From CAYPAV01 sp964408805 (GTDB lineage Bacteria > Pseudomonadota > Alphaproteobacteria > UBA8366), in contig CAYPAV010000001.1 of NCBI GenBank assembly GCA_964408805.1, positions 434,001 to 498,000 on the forward strand: a stretch of 64,000 nucleotides of DNA, given 5' to 3'. This document shows positions 44,709 through 52,849 of the stretch, in pieces. Position 1 is the stretch's first letter, and the number at the start of each line of letters is the position of its first letter. The notes below the pieces were generated by a model, which did not search any database, was not told the origin of the DNA, and saw nothing but the letters and a program-made list of their open reading frames with translations. The translations under genes and the position numbers were made by a program.

Positions 44709-44918
44709 TTCGACTCTCCGATTCGATCGTTCCAAAAGGGCTTGGTTCCATACGACTCTATGAAGCGAACGTCATATGTCCATGGATTTCCTTTGGCCGC
44801 GTTGGCTGGCTTCTTTGCGTCGGATGCGGATCGGCACGACTTCCGTTCACACCCCCATGACCTAGATTAAACCCGGAGCGCGCGGGCGGTAACACCACGA
44901 ATAGAATGACGAGGAAAC

Positions 44919-45794
44919 ATGGAAAACGGGATCACATTCGAATTCAAATCCCATGACGGGTTCGCCATTGCCGCCGACCGGTGGGGTGATCCGGCGAATC
45001 CGCCGATCCTGTTCATGCATGGCGGCGGGCAAACGCGTCATTCGTGGGGCGGCGCCGCGCGCGCTTTGGCCGCAAAGGGCTGGTATACGATGTCGATGGA
45101 TCATCGCGGCCATGGCGACAGCGGTTGGTCGCCGGAAGGCAACTACGAGCTCGACTATTTCGTCTCAGATTTTTTCGCGGTGCTGGACCAGATCGGCCGC
45201 AAGACGGTCATCGTCGGCGCCTCGCTCGGCGGGCGGACGGCGCTTCTCGGCCTCGGTGAGGGATCGCAGGATCTCGCCGCCGCATTGATCCTGGTCGATA
45301 TCGCGCCTAAGACCGAGCCCAAGGGCACCGCGCGCATCCAGCAGTTCATGCGCGCCAACCTGGACGGCTTCGCGAAGCTCGAGGACGCGGCCGATGCGGT
45401 TGCCGCCTATCGGAAACACCACTCGCGGCCGAAGGACATCAGCGGATTGAAGAAGAACCTTCGCCTGAAGGATGACGGCCGTTGGTATTGGCATTGGGAT
45501 CCGAAATATCTCGATCGTCGGGACCGACTTGATCGGGGGCACGTCGAGCGGGTGCGGACCTGCGTGCCGAACCTGAAAATCCCGACACTATTGGTCCGCG
45601 GCGGCAGCAGCGACGTCGTCAGCCCGGAAGGGGTCAAGGATTTCCTCGGCCTGGTGCCGCATGCCCAGTTCGTCGACGTTGCCGATGCGGGCCATATGGT
45701 GGCGGGCGACAAGAACGATATCTTCACCGACGCCGTCGTCGATTTCCTCGCCGAAACCTTTTCGGCGGAATCCGGCTCGGCCGCCGCCGATTGA
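44919..45794 (+). CDS. Alpha/beta hydrolase, copy 1
   Basis: A 291-residue hydrolase with the oxyanion-hole segment LFMHGGGQTRHSWGG, nucleophile S102 in VGASLGGRT, acid in RGGSSDVVSPEG and catalytic His in DAGHMVAGDKND. It lacks a signal peptide. The substrate is unknown; the family includes epoxide hydrolases, haloperoxidase-like and ester hydrolases. It is followed 10 bases later by a close paralogue. Confidence 0.92.
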   Translation: MENGITFEFKSHDGFAIAADRWGDPANPPILFMHGGGQTRHSWGGAARALAAKGWYTMSMDHRGHGDSGWSPEGNYELDYFVSDFFAVLDQIGRKTVIVGASLGGRTALLGLGEGSQDLAAALILVDIAPKTEPKGTARIQQFMRANLDGFAKLEDAADAVAAYRKHHSRPKDISGLKKNLRLKDDGRWYWHWDPKYLDRRDRLDRGHVERVRTCVPNLKIPTLLVRGGSSDVVSPEGVKDFLGLVPHAQFVDVADAGHMVAGDKNDIFTDAVVDFLAETFSAESGSAAAD

Positions 45795-45804
45795 GCAGAC
45801 GCCG

Positions 45805-46671
45805 ATGAGCGAGCGCGCGCGCACCTTCGAGTACAAACTCGACGGCGGCATGACCTTGGTCGCGGATGCCTGGGGCGATCCCGCGGCCGATCCCGTACTG
45901 TTCATGCATGGCGGCGGTCAGACCCGCTATTCCTGGGGTGGGGCCGCGCGGATCTTGGCTGGCCGCGGCTGGCATGCGATCAGTGTCGATCTTCGTGGCC
46001 ATGGCGACAGCGGCTGGGCGGCGGATGCCGATTACGACGCCGACGCCTTCGTCCGGGACATCAACCAGGTTCTCGGGCGGCTCGACAAGCAAGCGGTTCT
46101 GGTGGGTGCCTCGCTCGGTGGCCGGACCGCGACCTTCGTGGTCGGCGACGGGGACGACGATCTCTGCCGCGGCCTGGTGCTGGTCGATATCACGCCGCGG
46201 ATGGAGCTCGAGGGCGTCGAGCGCATTCTTGCCTTCATGGAAGCCAATCCCGACGGTTTCGCGACGGTCGAGGACGCGGCCGACGCGGTTGCCGCCTATC
46301 GCCGCCATCGCGGCCGACCGAAAGACGTCAGCGGCCTGCAGAAGAACCTTCGCCGCCACGAGAACGGCCGCTGGTATTGGCACTGGGATCCGAAATTCCT
46401 TCTCCGCGGCGCCCCCGTTTCGAGTGCCGCCGAGGCTGAAATACGGAAGGCGGCGACCGGCATCAAGGTTCCGACCCTGCTGGTTCGTGGCGGCAGCAGC
46501 GACGTTGTTAGCGAAGACGGCGTGAAGGATTTCCTCGATCTCGTCCCCCACGCCGAATACGTCGACGTCGCGGGCGCCGGGCATATGGTTGCGGGCGACC
46601 GCAACGACGCCTTCACCGATGCCGTGGTCGACTTTCTCGATCGCAATTTCGGCGATGTGAGCACGGCTTAG
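45805..46671 (+). CDS. Alpha/beta hydrolase, copy 2 (tandem duplicate)
   Basis: A 288-residue paralogue of the preceding gene, with most motifs shared word for word: LFMHGGGQTRYSWGGAARIL, nucleophile S103 in VGASLGGRT, RWYWHWDPK and GAGHMVAGDRND. By eye more than half the residues agree along the full length, so the pair arose by tandem duplication and has since diverged. The ATG at 45805 comes ten bases after the first copy stops; earlier in-frame starts lie inside that gene. Confidence 0.92.
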   Translation: MSERARTFEYKLDGGMTLVADAWGDPAADPVLFMHGGGQTRYSWGGAARILAGRGWHAISVDLRGHGDSGWAADADYDADAFVRDINQVLGRLDKQAVLVGASLGGRTATFVVGDGDDDLCRGLVLVDITPRMELEGVERILAFMEANPDGFATVEDAADAVAAYRRHRGRPKDVSGLQKNLRRHENGRWYWHWDPKFLLRGAPVSSAAEAEIRKAATGIKVPTLLVRGGSSDVVSEDGVKDFLDLVPHAEYVDVAGAGHMVAGDRNDAFTDAVVDFLDRNFGDVSTA

Positions 46672-46769
46672 TCCGCTGGGTGGTTCCGCCGATGTCGCGT
46701 TCGCGGGCGGCCGCAATTTTTCTCGAATCCCGCCCCTGTTCGGCGCCATAATAGCGGCGGGAGGCGGCT

Positions 46770-47141
46770 ATGCTGCGCGACGCGCCCGAAAGCGAAAACC
46801 AAGACGAGACGGTCGAGGCCGAGCCGAACGAGATTTATTGCGCCGCTTGCGGCCATCTCGTCACCCGGACCGATTGGCGGATGTCGGTCGCGGGCGCGCA
46901 CGAGCACACCTTTTTCAATCCCGCGGGGATCGTCTTCCGGGTCGTCTGTTTCAAGGAGGCGCCCGGCGTCGGGGTGCGCGGCGACGCGACGGCCGAATTC
47001 ACCTGGTTCGACGGCTACAAGTGGCGGATCGCCCTGTGCGGCGGCTGCGCCGGCCATCTCGGTTGGCGCTTCGAAGCCGGTGATATCTTCTTCGGCTTGA
47101 TCAAGTCGAAGCTCACGATGACCCTGTCCGGCCGACAGTAG
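46770..47141 (+). CDS. CULT-domain protein (bacterial cereblon homologue)
   Basis: A 123-residue single-domain protein matching the thalidomide-binding CULT domain of cereblon and the stand-alone Magnetospirillum form MsCI4. The zinc cysteines are C24 and C27 (CAAC) and C90 and C93 (CGGC). The ligand cage can be read in MsCI4 numbering: F56, W79 (FTWF), W85 (YKWRI), W99 (LGW) and F101, where MsCI4 has a Tyr. The signature HEHTFFNPAGIVFRVVCF is intact. There is no Lon-like N-domain or signal peptide. Known members bind uridine, thalidomide and related cyclic imides or amides in vitro; the natural role in bacteria is unknown. Convergent with msrA. Confidence 0.93.
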   Translation: MLRDAPESENQDETVEAEPNEIYCAACGHLVTRTDWRMSVAGAHEHTFFNPAGIVFRVVCFKEAPGVGVRGDATAEFTWFDGYKWRIALCGGCAGHLGWRFEAGDIFFGLIKSKLTMTLSGRQ

Positions 47142-47150
47142 GCGATCAAT

Positions 47151-47804
47151 CTACTCCGCCGCGAGCCCCATCGGGTAGGCGACGCCTGTACCGCCGAGGC
47201 CGCAATATCCGCTTGGATTCTTGCCGAGATACTGCTGATGGTAATCCTCGGCGTAGTAGAATTCGGGCGCGTCGAGGATTTCCGTTGTGATCTCGGGGAA
47301 GCCGGATTCATCGAGCCGTGCCTGATAGGCCCCCCGTGCAGCTTCCGCCGTCCGGCGCTGGTCCTCGGAAGTGACGTAGATGCCCGAGCGATATTGCGTG
47401 CCCATATCGTTGCCCTGGCGCATGCCCTGGGTCGGGTCGTGGCCTTCGAAGAATCGCTTGAGCAGCGCTTCATAGGAGATCGCCGCCGGGTCGAAGACGA
47501 TGCGGACGACCTCGTTGTGGCCGGTCCCGCCCGAGCAGACTTCCTCATAGGTCGGGTTCGGTGTGTGGCCGGCGGCGTAGCCGACCGAGGTCGAGAAGAC
47601 GCCCGCCGTCTGCCAAAAGATCCGCTCGGCACCCCAAAAACACCCCATGCCGACGAGCGCCAGCTCGGAGCCATCGGGGAAGGGTGGCTTCAGCGGATTG
47701 CCGTTGACGAAATGCGCGTTCTGGATCGGCATTTCTATCTCGCGCCCCGGCAGGGCGGCATCCGCCGTCGGCATCGTCAACTTGTCGGGAGAGAAGAAAA
47801 ACAT
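47151..47804 (-). CDS. msrA: Peptide methionine sulfoxide reductase MsrA
   Basis: Reduces the S-epimer of methionine sulfoxide in proteins. It has 217 residues; the catalytic Cys is C55 in GMGCFWGAER, and the recycling Cys is probably in GYCGLGGTGVAYP near the C-terminus. The conserved EDYHQQYLGKNPSGYC is intact. The start at 47804 has GGGAG upstream; a longer frame to 47870 adds a basic leader. No signal peptide. It converges on the CULT gene, with a 9-base gap between the stop codons. Confidence 0.96.
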   Translation of the reverse strand: MFFFSPDKLTMPTADAALPGREIEMPIQNAHFVNGNPLKPPFPDGSELALVGMGCFWGAERIFWQTAGVFSTSVGYAAGHTPNPTYEEVCSGGTGHNEVVRIVFDPAAISYEALLKRFFEGHDPTQGMRQGNDMGTQYRSGIYVTSEDQRRTAEAARGAYQARLDESGFPEITTEILDAPEFYYAEDYHQQYLGKNPSGYCGLGGTGVAYPMGLAAE

Positions 47805-47962
47805 GCCAAGGACTCCCTCTGTCCATCCGGTCCCACGGCCCATATTGGCGCCCAGCGCGCGCCGCCGCAAGATGATGGTGGCCGCCTTCCAATCGACCTC
47901 GCCGCTCGTCGCCCCACATTAATGAAAAGCATCGATCCGGAGCGAATAAGGAGAGCGGCACC

Positions 47963-49372
47963 GTGGCGCTCGACCAGGTGGACGCGGAAACACGCGCCGA
48001 GACCAACCGAACGGTCATCGAGACCCTCGCAAATTGGGCGGCGAATGCTGGACCCTATTGGCCGGAGCTCGCCTTGGAGCGCGCCGGCCACGCGATCGAG
48101 GATACGGTCGCCTGCATGATCGCGGGTGCGGCGGACGACGCTACAAGCGGGGCTCGACGGGCAATCGCGGATTGGGGCACGGGCGGGGCCACGGTCGTCG
48201 GCCGGGAGGCCCCCGGCTCCGCGCCGGCCGCGGCGCTGGTCAACGGCACGGCCGCTCATGCGCTCGATTTCGACGATAATTTTCTCGCCGCCGCGACCCA
48301 CGCATCGGCGGTGCTGGTGCCGGCCCTCCTGGCCATGGCGGAGGGGGTCGGGGCATCCGGCCGCCAGATGATCGACGCTTTCATCGTCGGGACCGAACTT
48401 CATGCCGCGATCGGCCGGGGCGTCAATCGGTCCCACTACAACGCCGGCTGGCATCCGACCGCGACGGTCGGGGCCATCGGGACCGCCGGCGCCTGCGCGC
48501 GACTGCTCGGTCTGGATGCGGGCGGGACCGCGCATGCAATGAGTCTCGGCGTCTCCATGGCTTGCGGCAACAAGGCCCAGTTCGGCTCGATGGCGAAGCC
48601 GCTGCAAGCCGGCCTTGCGGCCCAGCATGCGGTCATGGCGGCCGATTTGGCGGCTGCCGGTCTCGAGGGCCGTATGGAGGTCCTTGAGGGTCCGATGGGC
48701 TTTCTCGAACTCTTTGGCGGCCGTTTTGCGGAAGGCTGGACGAAGGCGCTCGCCAAGCTCGGCAATCCGCTAGCCTTGATCGAAATTGGCCTCTGGCCGA
48801 AACGCCACCCCTGTTGCGGCTCGGCCCACCGGGCGATGGATGCGCTACTCGACCTTCGCCAGGCCCACGGCTTCGCCGCCGCCGATGTCGCGTCGATCCA
48901 TGTTCTCGTTGGCGACACGAACAAGAAAAACCTCGCTTATGAGCGACCGACCAACGAACGGGAGGCAAAATTCTCGATGCAGTATTGCTTGGCACTCGCC
49001 TTGTTGCAGGACCGGATTCGGATGGCCGATTTCAGCGACGAAGCGGTGGCCCGCGAGGATGTCGGGGCACTGGTCCCGTTGACCACGATGACGAGCTTTC
49101 CAGCGGAGAGGGAACAGAAGGCCGAACAGGGTCTGGCGCATGACCTGACGGTAAGGCTGAAGGACGGGCGGAAATTCGAGGTCTCGCGGGTTTATCCGCG
49201 GGGCGCAATTCAGGACCCCTTTGACGACGCCGATCGGCGGGCGAAGTTCGAGGATTGCGTCGCCGCCCATCCCGATCCGCTGGCGGCCGAGCGCCTGCGC
49301 CACGAACTGACGCGGCTTGGGTCGGTGACCGACGTCCGGGATTTTCTCGCCCATATGCGATTCGCGGCGTGA
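47963..49372 (+). CDS. MmgE/PrpD family protein, copy 1
   Basis: A 469-residue member of the 2-methylcitrate dehydratase/iminodisuccinate epimerase family. Signature segments are GTAAHALDFDDNFLAAATHAS, GVNRSHYNAGWHPTATVGAIG and KRHPCCGSAHRAMDAL. Family members dehydrate hydroxy acids or epimerise amino-dicarboxylates, so the exact reaction is open. GTG start with AAGGAGAG upstream. A homologous gene follows after eight bases. Confidence 0.92.
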   Translation: MALDQVDAETRAETNRTVIETLANWAANAGPYWPELALERAGHAIEDTVACMIAGAADDATSGARRAIADWGTGGATVVGREAPGSAPAAALVNGTAAHALDFDDNFLAAATHASAVLVPALLAMAEGVGASGRQMIDAFIVGTELHAAIGRGVNRSHYNAGWHPTATVGAIGTAGACARLLGLDAGGTAHAMSLGVSMACGNKAQFGSMAKPLQAGLAAQHAVMAADLAAAGLEGRMEVLEGPMGFLELFGGRFAEGWTKALAKLGNPLALIEIGLWPKRHPCCGSAHRAMDALLDLRQAHGFAAADVASIHVLVGDTNKKNLAYERPTNEREAKFSMQYCLALALLQDRIRMADFSDEAVAREDVGALVPLTTMTSFPAEREQKAEQGLAHDLTVRLKDGRKFEVSRVYPRGAIQDPFDDADRRAKFEDCVAAHPDPLAAERLRHELTRLGSVTDVRDFLAHMRFAA

Positions 49373-49380
49373 GACCGGCC

Positions 49381-50766
49381 ATGGCCCGATCCAACGAAAC
49401 GAGCGTTCTCGAGATTTTGGCCGATTGGGCGGCCGGCACCGGTGACGATTGGCCGGACCTCGCCACAAGGCGCGCCGTCCATGCCGTCGAGGATACCGTC
49501 GCCTGCATGATCGCGGGTGCCGGCGACGAAAGCCCCGCCGCCGTCAGGCGCGCCATTGTCGGGTGGGGCGAGGGGCCGGCGAGTGTTGCCGGGCGGGCCA
49601 CCGGCGCGCCCGCACCCTGGGCGGCTCTTGCCAACGGGACGGCGGCCCACGCGCTCGACTATGACGACAACGTCCAACTTGCCCTGACCCATGCTTCCGC
49701 AGTGCTGGTGCCGGCGCTTATGGCGCTTGGGGAGACCGTTGGAGCCGATGGCGGCCAAGTGATCGACGCCTTCATCGTCGGTCTGGAGCTTCAGGAGACG
49801 ATTGGCCATGCGGTCAACTGGTCTCATTACAACGCCGGCTGGCACGCGACGTCGACCATTGGCGCGATCGGGACCGCGGGCGGCTGCGCCCGGCTGCTCG
49901 GGCTCGACGAGACCGGCATGGCCCAGGCGCTCAGCCTCGCGGTTTCCATGGCCGGCGGCCCGAAGGGCCAGTTCGGCTCGATGGCGAAACCTTTTCACGC
50001 CGGCCTCGCTGCCCAGCATGCGGTGACCGCAGCGCAGCTTGCGGCGGGCGGCGTCGAGGGGCGGATGGAGGTGCTGGAAGCGGATATGGGATTCCTGGAT
50101 CTCTGCGGCGGTGATTTTCCGCCAGGATGGACCGCCGCATTGGCGCATCTCGGCGATCCCTTGGCGATCGTCGAACGCGGTCTCGTCCCAAAGCGCCATC
50201 CCTGCTGCGCCTCGACCCACAAGGCGCTCGACGCGTTGCTCGATCTTCGCCGGTCGCACGGTTTCGCGGCCGAGGATGTCGAGAGCATCCACACCCTGGT
50301 CGGCAGTTCGAACAAGCGGAACCTTGCCTATGACCGGCCCCAAAACGAGCGCGAGGCAAAATTTTCGATGCAATATTGCCTCGCCCTCGGCCTGACGCGG
50401 GATCATCTGAGAATCGCCGATTTCACCGAGGCTGCGGTGGCCCAGCCCGAGATTCGCGCCCTATTGCCGCGGATCACGATGACCGCCATGCCGCCCGAGG
50501 CCGAGCACGGCGAGAATGTCGAACTGGTGCACGAGATAACCGTTCGAATGAAGGACGGCCGGTGTTTGGAAGCGACCCGCCAGTATCCGCGAGGTACCGC
50601 GCGCGATCCCTTCAGCGACGCCGATCGCAAGGCCAAGTTCGAGGATTGCGTTGCCGGTCGCCTCGATTTCGCGGCGCAAGCATCCCTCCGCGAGACCCTA
50701 GCCGGATTCGCGCATCTTGGCGAGCTGGACCAGATCACCCGGTATTTGCGCAGCCCGGTGTCCTAG
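49381..50766 (+). CDS. MmgE/PrpD family protein, copy 2
   Basis: A 461-residue paralogue of the preceding gene (roughly half identical by eye), with the same signatures: GTAAHALDYDDNVQLALTHAS, AVNWSHYNAGWHATSTIGAIG and KRHPCCASTHKALDAL. Two adjacent PrpD genes suggest two related substrates or a heteromeric enzyme. The ATG at 49381 is taken because it matches the start of copy 1; the frame is open further upstream within copy 1. Confidence 0.92.
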   Translation: MARSNETSVLEILADWAAGTGDDWPDLATRRAVHAVEDTVACMIAGAGDESPAAVRRAIVGWGEGPASVAGRATGAPAPWAALANGTAAHALDYDDNVQLALTHASAVLVPALMALGETVGADGGQVIDAFIVGLELQETIGHAVNWSHYNAGWHATSTIGAIGTAGGCARLLGLDETGMAQALSLAVSMAGGPKGQFGSMAKPFHAGLAAQHAVTAAQLAAGGVEGRMEVLEADMGFLDLCGGDFPPGWTAALAHLGDPLAIVERGLVPKRHPCCASTHKALDALLDLRRSHGFAAEDVESIHTLVGSSNKRNLAYDRPQNEREAKFSMQYCLALGLTRDHLRIADFTEAAVAQPEIRALLPRITMTAMPPEAEHGENVELVHEITVRMKDGRCLEATRQYPRGTARDPFSDADRKAKFEDCVAGRLDFAAQASLRETLAGFAHLGELDQITRYLRSPVS

Positions 50767-50781
50767 GAGACGCGGTTCGCC

Positions 50782-52029
50782 ATGGGCATGACCATCACCG
50801 AGAAAATCCTGGCCCGGCATTCGAAGCAATCGTCGGTCGCCCCCGGCGACATCGTCGTGGCGGACCTCGATCTCGTTGTCGATCTCGACATCGTGTTTGG
50901 GATCACCGGCGGGCATGCGACTCCGAAACAGGTGTTCGATCCCGACAAGATCGTTGTCGTCGCGGACCACACCGTGCCGGCGCCTAGCATCGCCGCCGCC
51001 AACGCGATGCGGCGGATGCGGGAATTCGTGGCGCGCTTCGGGATCGAGAAGTTCTACGCCGAGGGTCGTCACGGGATCGCTCATGTGGTGTTGGGCGAGG
51101 ACGGCTTGGCCTTGCCCGGAACCACGCTCGCCTGCGACGATTCCCACAGTTGTTCCTCGGGCGCCCTCAATTGCCTGGCGCGGGGGCTCGGGCTCGCCGA
51201 TATGATGTATGCGCTTTGCAAGGGACAGGCTTGGTATTTGGTTGGTCCCACGGTCAAGCTGGTCATTGAGGGCACATTGCCCCAACGAGTGCTGCCGCGT
51301 GATGTGGTTCATCATATTGCCGGGGAGTATGGCGCCTTTCCGGGGCGCAATCTCGAATGGGACGGCGATACCGTTAGTGCGATGGCGATGCCGGGGCGGT
51401 TCACCCTGGCCACGATGTCGGCCGAACTCTCCGCCGATTTCTCGTTGTTCAAATACGACGCGGTGACCGAGGCCTATCTCGCCGAGAGCGCCAAGAAACC
51501 GTTTACCCCCGTCGATCCCGATCCGGACGCGGCCTATGAGGCGGTCCACAGGATAGATGTTTCCGAGCTGGAGCCCCTTGTCGTCCGACCAAACAAGGTT
51601 GCGCGAAATGCTGCACCGGCGCGCGAATTTTCCGGTGTCGCGATCGATCAGGCCTTCATCGGTTCCTGCGCCAACGGCCGAATCGAGGATATCGCGGTGG
51701 CCGCGGAGATCCTCGAAGGCAGGCAAATCGCCCCCGGCGTGCGCATGATCGTCACACCGGGGAGCCAGAACGTGCTCCGCCAGGCGATCCAGCGCGGTTA
51801 TGTCGACACTTTGATGGCGGCGGGCGTGGTGGTCACCAATTCGACCTGCGGGGCCTGCTATGGCGGCCATATGGGCGTGCTCGCCGACGGCGAGGTCTGC
51901 ATCACCGCCAGCACCCGGAACTTCCAGGGCCGGATGGGCAGTGCAGAGGCCGAGATTTATCTCGGTTCGCCGGCCACGGTGGCAGCCTCGGCGCTCCGCG
52001 GCGAAATCACCGATCCCCGAGAGGTTTGA
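50782..52029 (+). CDS. Aconitase-like hydro-lyase large subunit (LeuC/homoaconitase type)
   Basis: The 415-residue large subunit of a 3-isopropylmalate-dehydratase-like enzyme, in the shorter LeuC2/homoaconitase group. The 4Fe-4S cysteines are C296 (GSCANGR), C356 and C359 (STCGACYGG). Hydro-lyase motifs DDSHSCSSGALN and EGRHGIAHVVL are present. Two close ATGs are possible (50782 and 50788). The substrate is unknown. The small subunit follows three bases after its stop. Its location behind two PrpD genes suggests a role in the same hydroxy-acid pathway rather than in leucine synthesis. Confidence 0.9.
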   Translation: MGMTITEKILARHSKQSSVAPGDIVVADLDLVVDLDIVFGITGGHATPKQVFDPDKIVVVADHTVPAPSIAAANAMRRMREFVARFGIEKFYAEGRHGIAHVVLGEDGLALPGTTLACDDSHSCSSGALNCLARGLGLADMMYALCKGQAWYLVGPTVKLVIEGTLPQRVLPRDVVHHIAGEYGAFPGRNLEWDGDTVSAMAMPGRFTLATMSAELSADFSLFKYDAVTEAYLAESAKKPFTPVDPDPDAAYEAVHRIDVSELEPLVVRPNKVARNAAPAREFSGVAIDQAFIGSCANGRIEDIAVAAEILEGRQIAPGVRMIVTPGSQNVLRQAIQRGYVDTLMAAGVVVTNSTCGACYGGHMGVLADGEVCITASTRNFQGRMGSAEAEIYLGSPATVAASALRGEITDPREV

Positions 52030-52032
52030 CAG

Positions 52033-52539
52033 ATGGGCGAGCAAAGTGCCGGTCGAGCCTGGGTCTTCGGCGATGACATCAATACCGACCTCATCCTGCC
52101 GGGAGCGGCCTTCCTGCTGCCTGTCGAGGAACAGGTCAAATACTGCTTCTCGGCCAATCGGCCGGGCTGGGTCGAAGGCGTGGCGCCGGGCGACGTCATC
52201 GTCGCGGGCGAGAATTTCGGTGTCGGATCGGGTCGGCCGATCGGCGACGTGTTCCGACGGTTGGGCGTCGTGGGCGTTATTGCGGAATCCTTCAACGGGC
52301 TCGGCCTTCGCAATTGCGTCAATTACGGCGTCCACGTCTTGCCCTGTCCCGGCGTTTCGGGGCTGGTCGCCGACGGGGCCGCGATCGAGGTCGACTGGAA
52401 ATCCGGCGTCGTGACGGATCCGGAGACCGGGACCGTTCGACAGGGCAACCCCTTGCCCGACGCCTTGCGGGACATCGTCGCCAAGGGCGGCGTAATCGCT
52501 CTTCTGGAAGCCGAGGGATTGCTGGAGACGGGCGATTGA
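52033..52539 (+). CDS. Aconitase-like hydro-lyase small subunit (LeuD type)
   Basis: The 168-residue small (swivel) subunit, starting with AWVFGDDINTDLILPG as usual for the family. The substrate loop reads NFGVGSGRPIGDVF, where LeuD proteins typically have NFGCGSSREHA. The first Ser and the Arg are retained, but the second Ser and the EHA are changed, so the substrate may differ from isopropylmalate. It directly follows the large subunit. Confidence 0.9.
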   Translation: MGEQSAGRAWVFGDDINTDLILPGAAFLLPVEEQVKYCFSANRPGWVEGVAPGDVIVAGENFGVGSGRPIGDVFRRLGVVGVIAESFNGLGLRNCVNYGVHVLPCPGVSGLVADGAAIEVDWKSGVVTDPETGTVRQGNPLPDALRDIVAKGGVIALLEAEGLLETGD

Positions 52540-52611
52540 GGCGAGGTTGACCGGTCCCGCCGCATACGGCATCAATGGCCACCGAATTTCGCGGAATATA
52601 GACATCCCTGC

Positions 52612-52836
52612 ATGAGTACCGTCCTCGATACCAAGGGTCTGAATTGTCCGCTGCCCGTCCTGAAGACGCGGCGCGCGCTCCGCAATATGACGGAAGGGGA
52701 CATCCTCACCGTCCATGCGACGGATCCCGCCTCGCAGATCGATTTCCAGCATTTCTGCAACACAACCTCGCATGATCTCGTGGAGAGCACCGAAGCCGAC
52801 GGCGTCTTCACCTATGTCATCCGCCGGGGTGCCTGA
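52612..52836 (+). CDS. TusA family sulfurtransferase
   Basis: A 74-residue sulfur-carrier protein with the catalytic Cys in GLNCPLPVLKTR, the motif that carries persulfide. TusA-like proteins act in tRNA thiolation, molybdopterin or sulfur metabolism. There is no obvious ribosome binding site. It lies 72 bases after the LeuD-like gene, and its last codons are 13 bases before the next start, which may be an operon connection. Confidence 0.9.
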   Translation: MSTVLDTKGLNCPLPVLKTRRALRNMTEGDILTVHATDPASQIDFQHFCNTTSHDLVESTEADGVFTYVIRRGA

Positions 52837-52849
52837 AGCGGTCCCGCCG

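Noticed and set aside
47963..50766. Classical methylcitrate cycle (prpBCD)
   Set aside because: No methylcitrate synthase is present, the PrpD genes are duplicated, and the lyase-type protein at 54703 lacks the KKCGH motif of methylisocitrate lyase.
50698..52773. Antisense open frame of about 690 codons opposite the LeuC/LeuD-like genes
   Set aside because: No recognisable motifs; the plus-strand genes carry complete Fe-S and substrate motifs.
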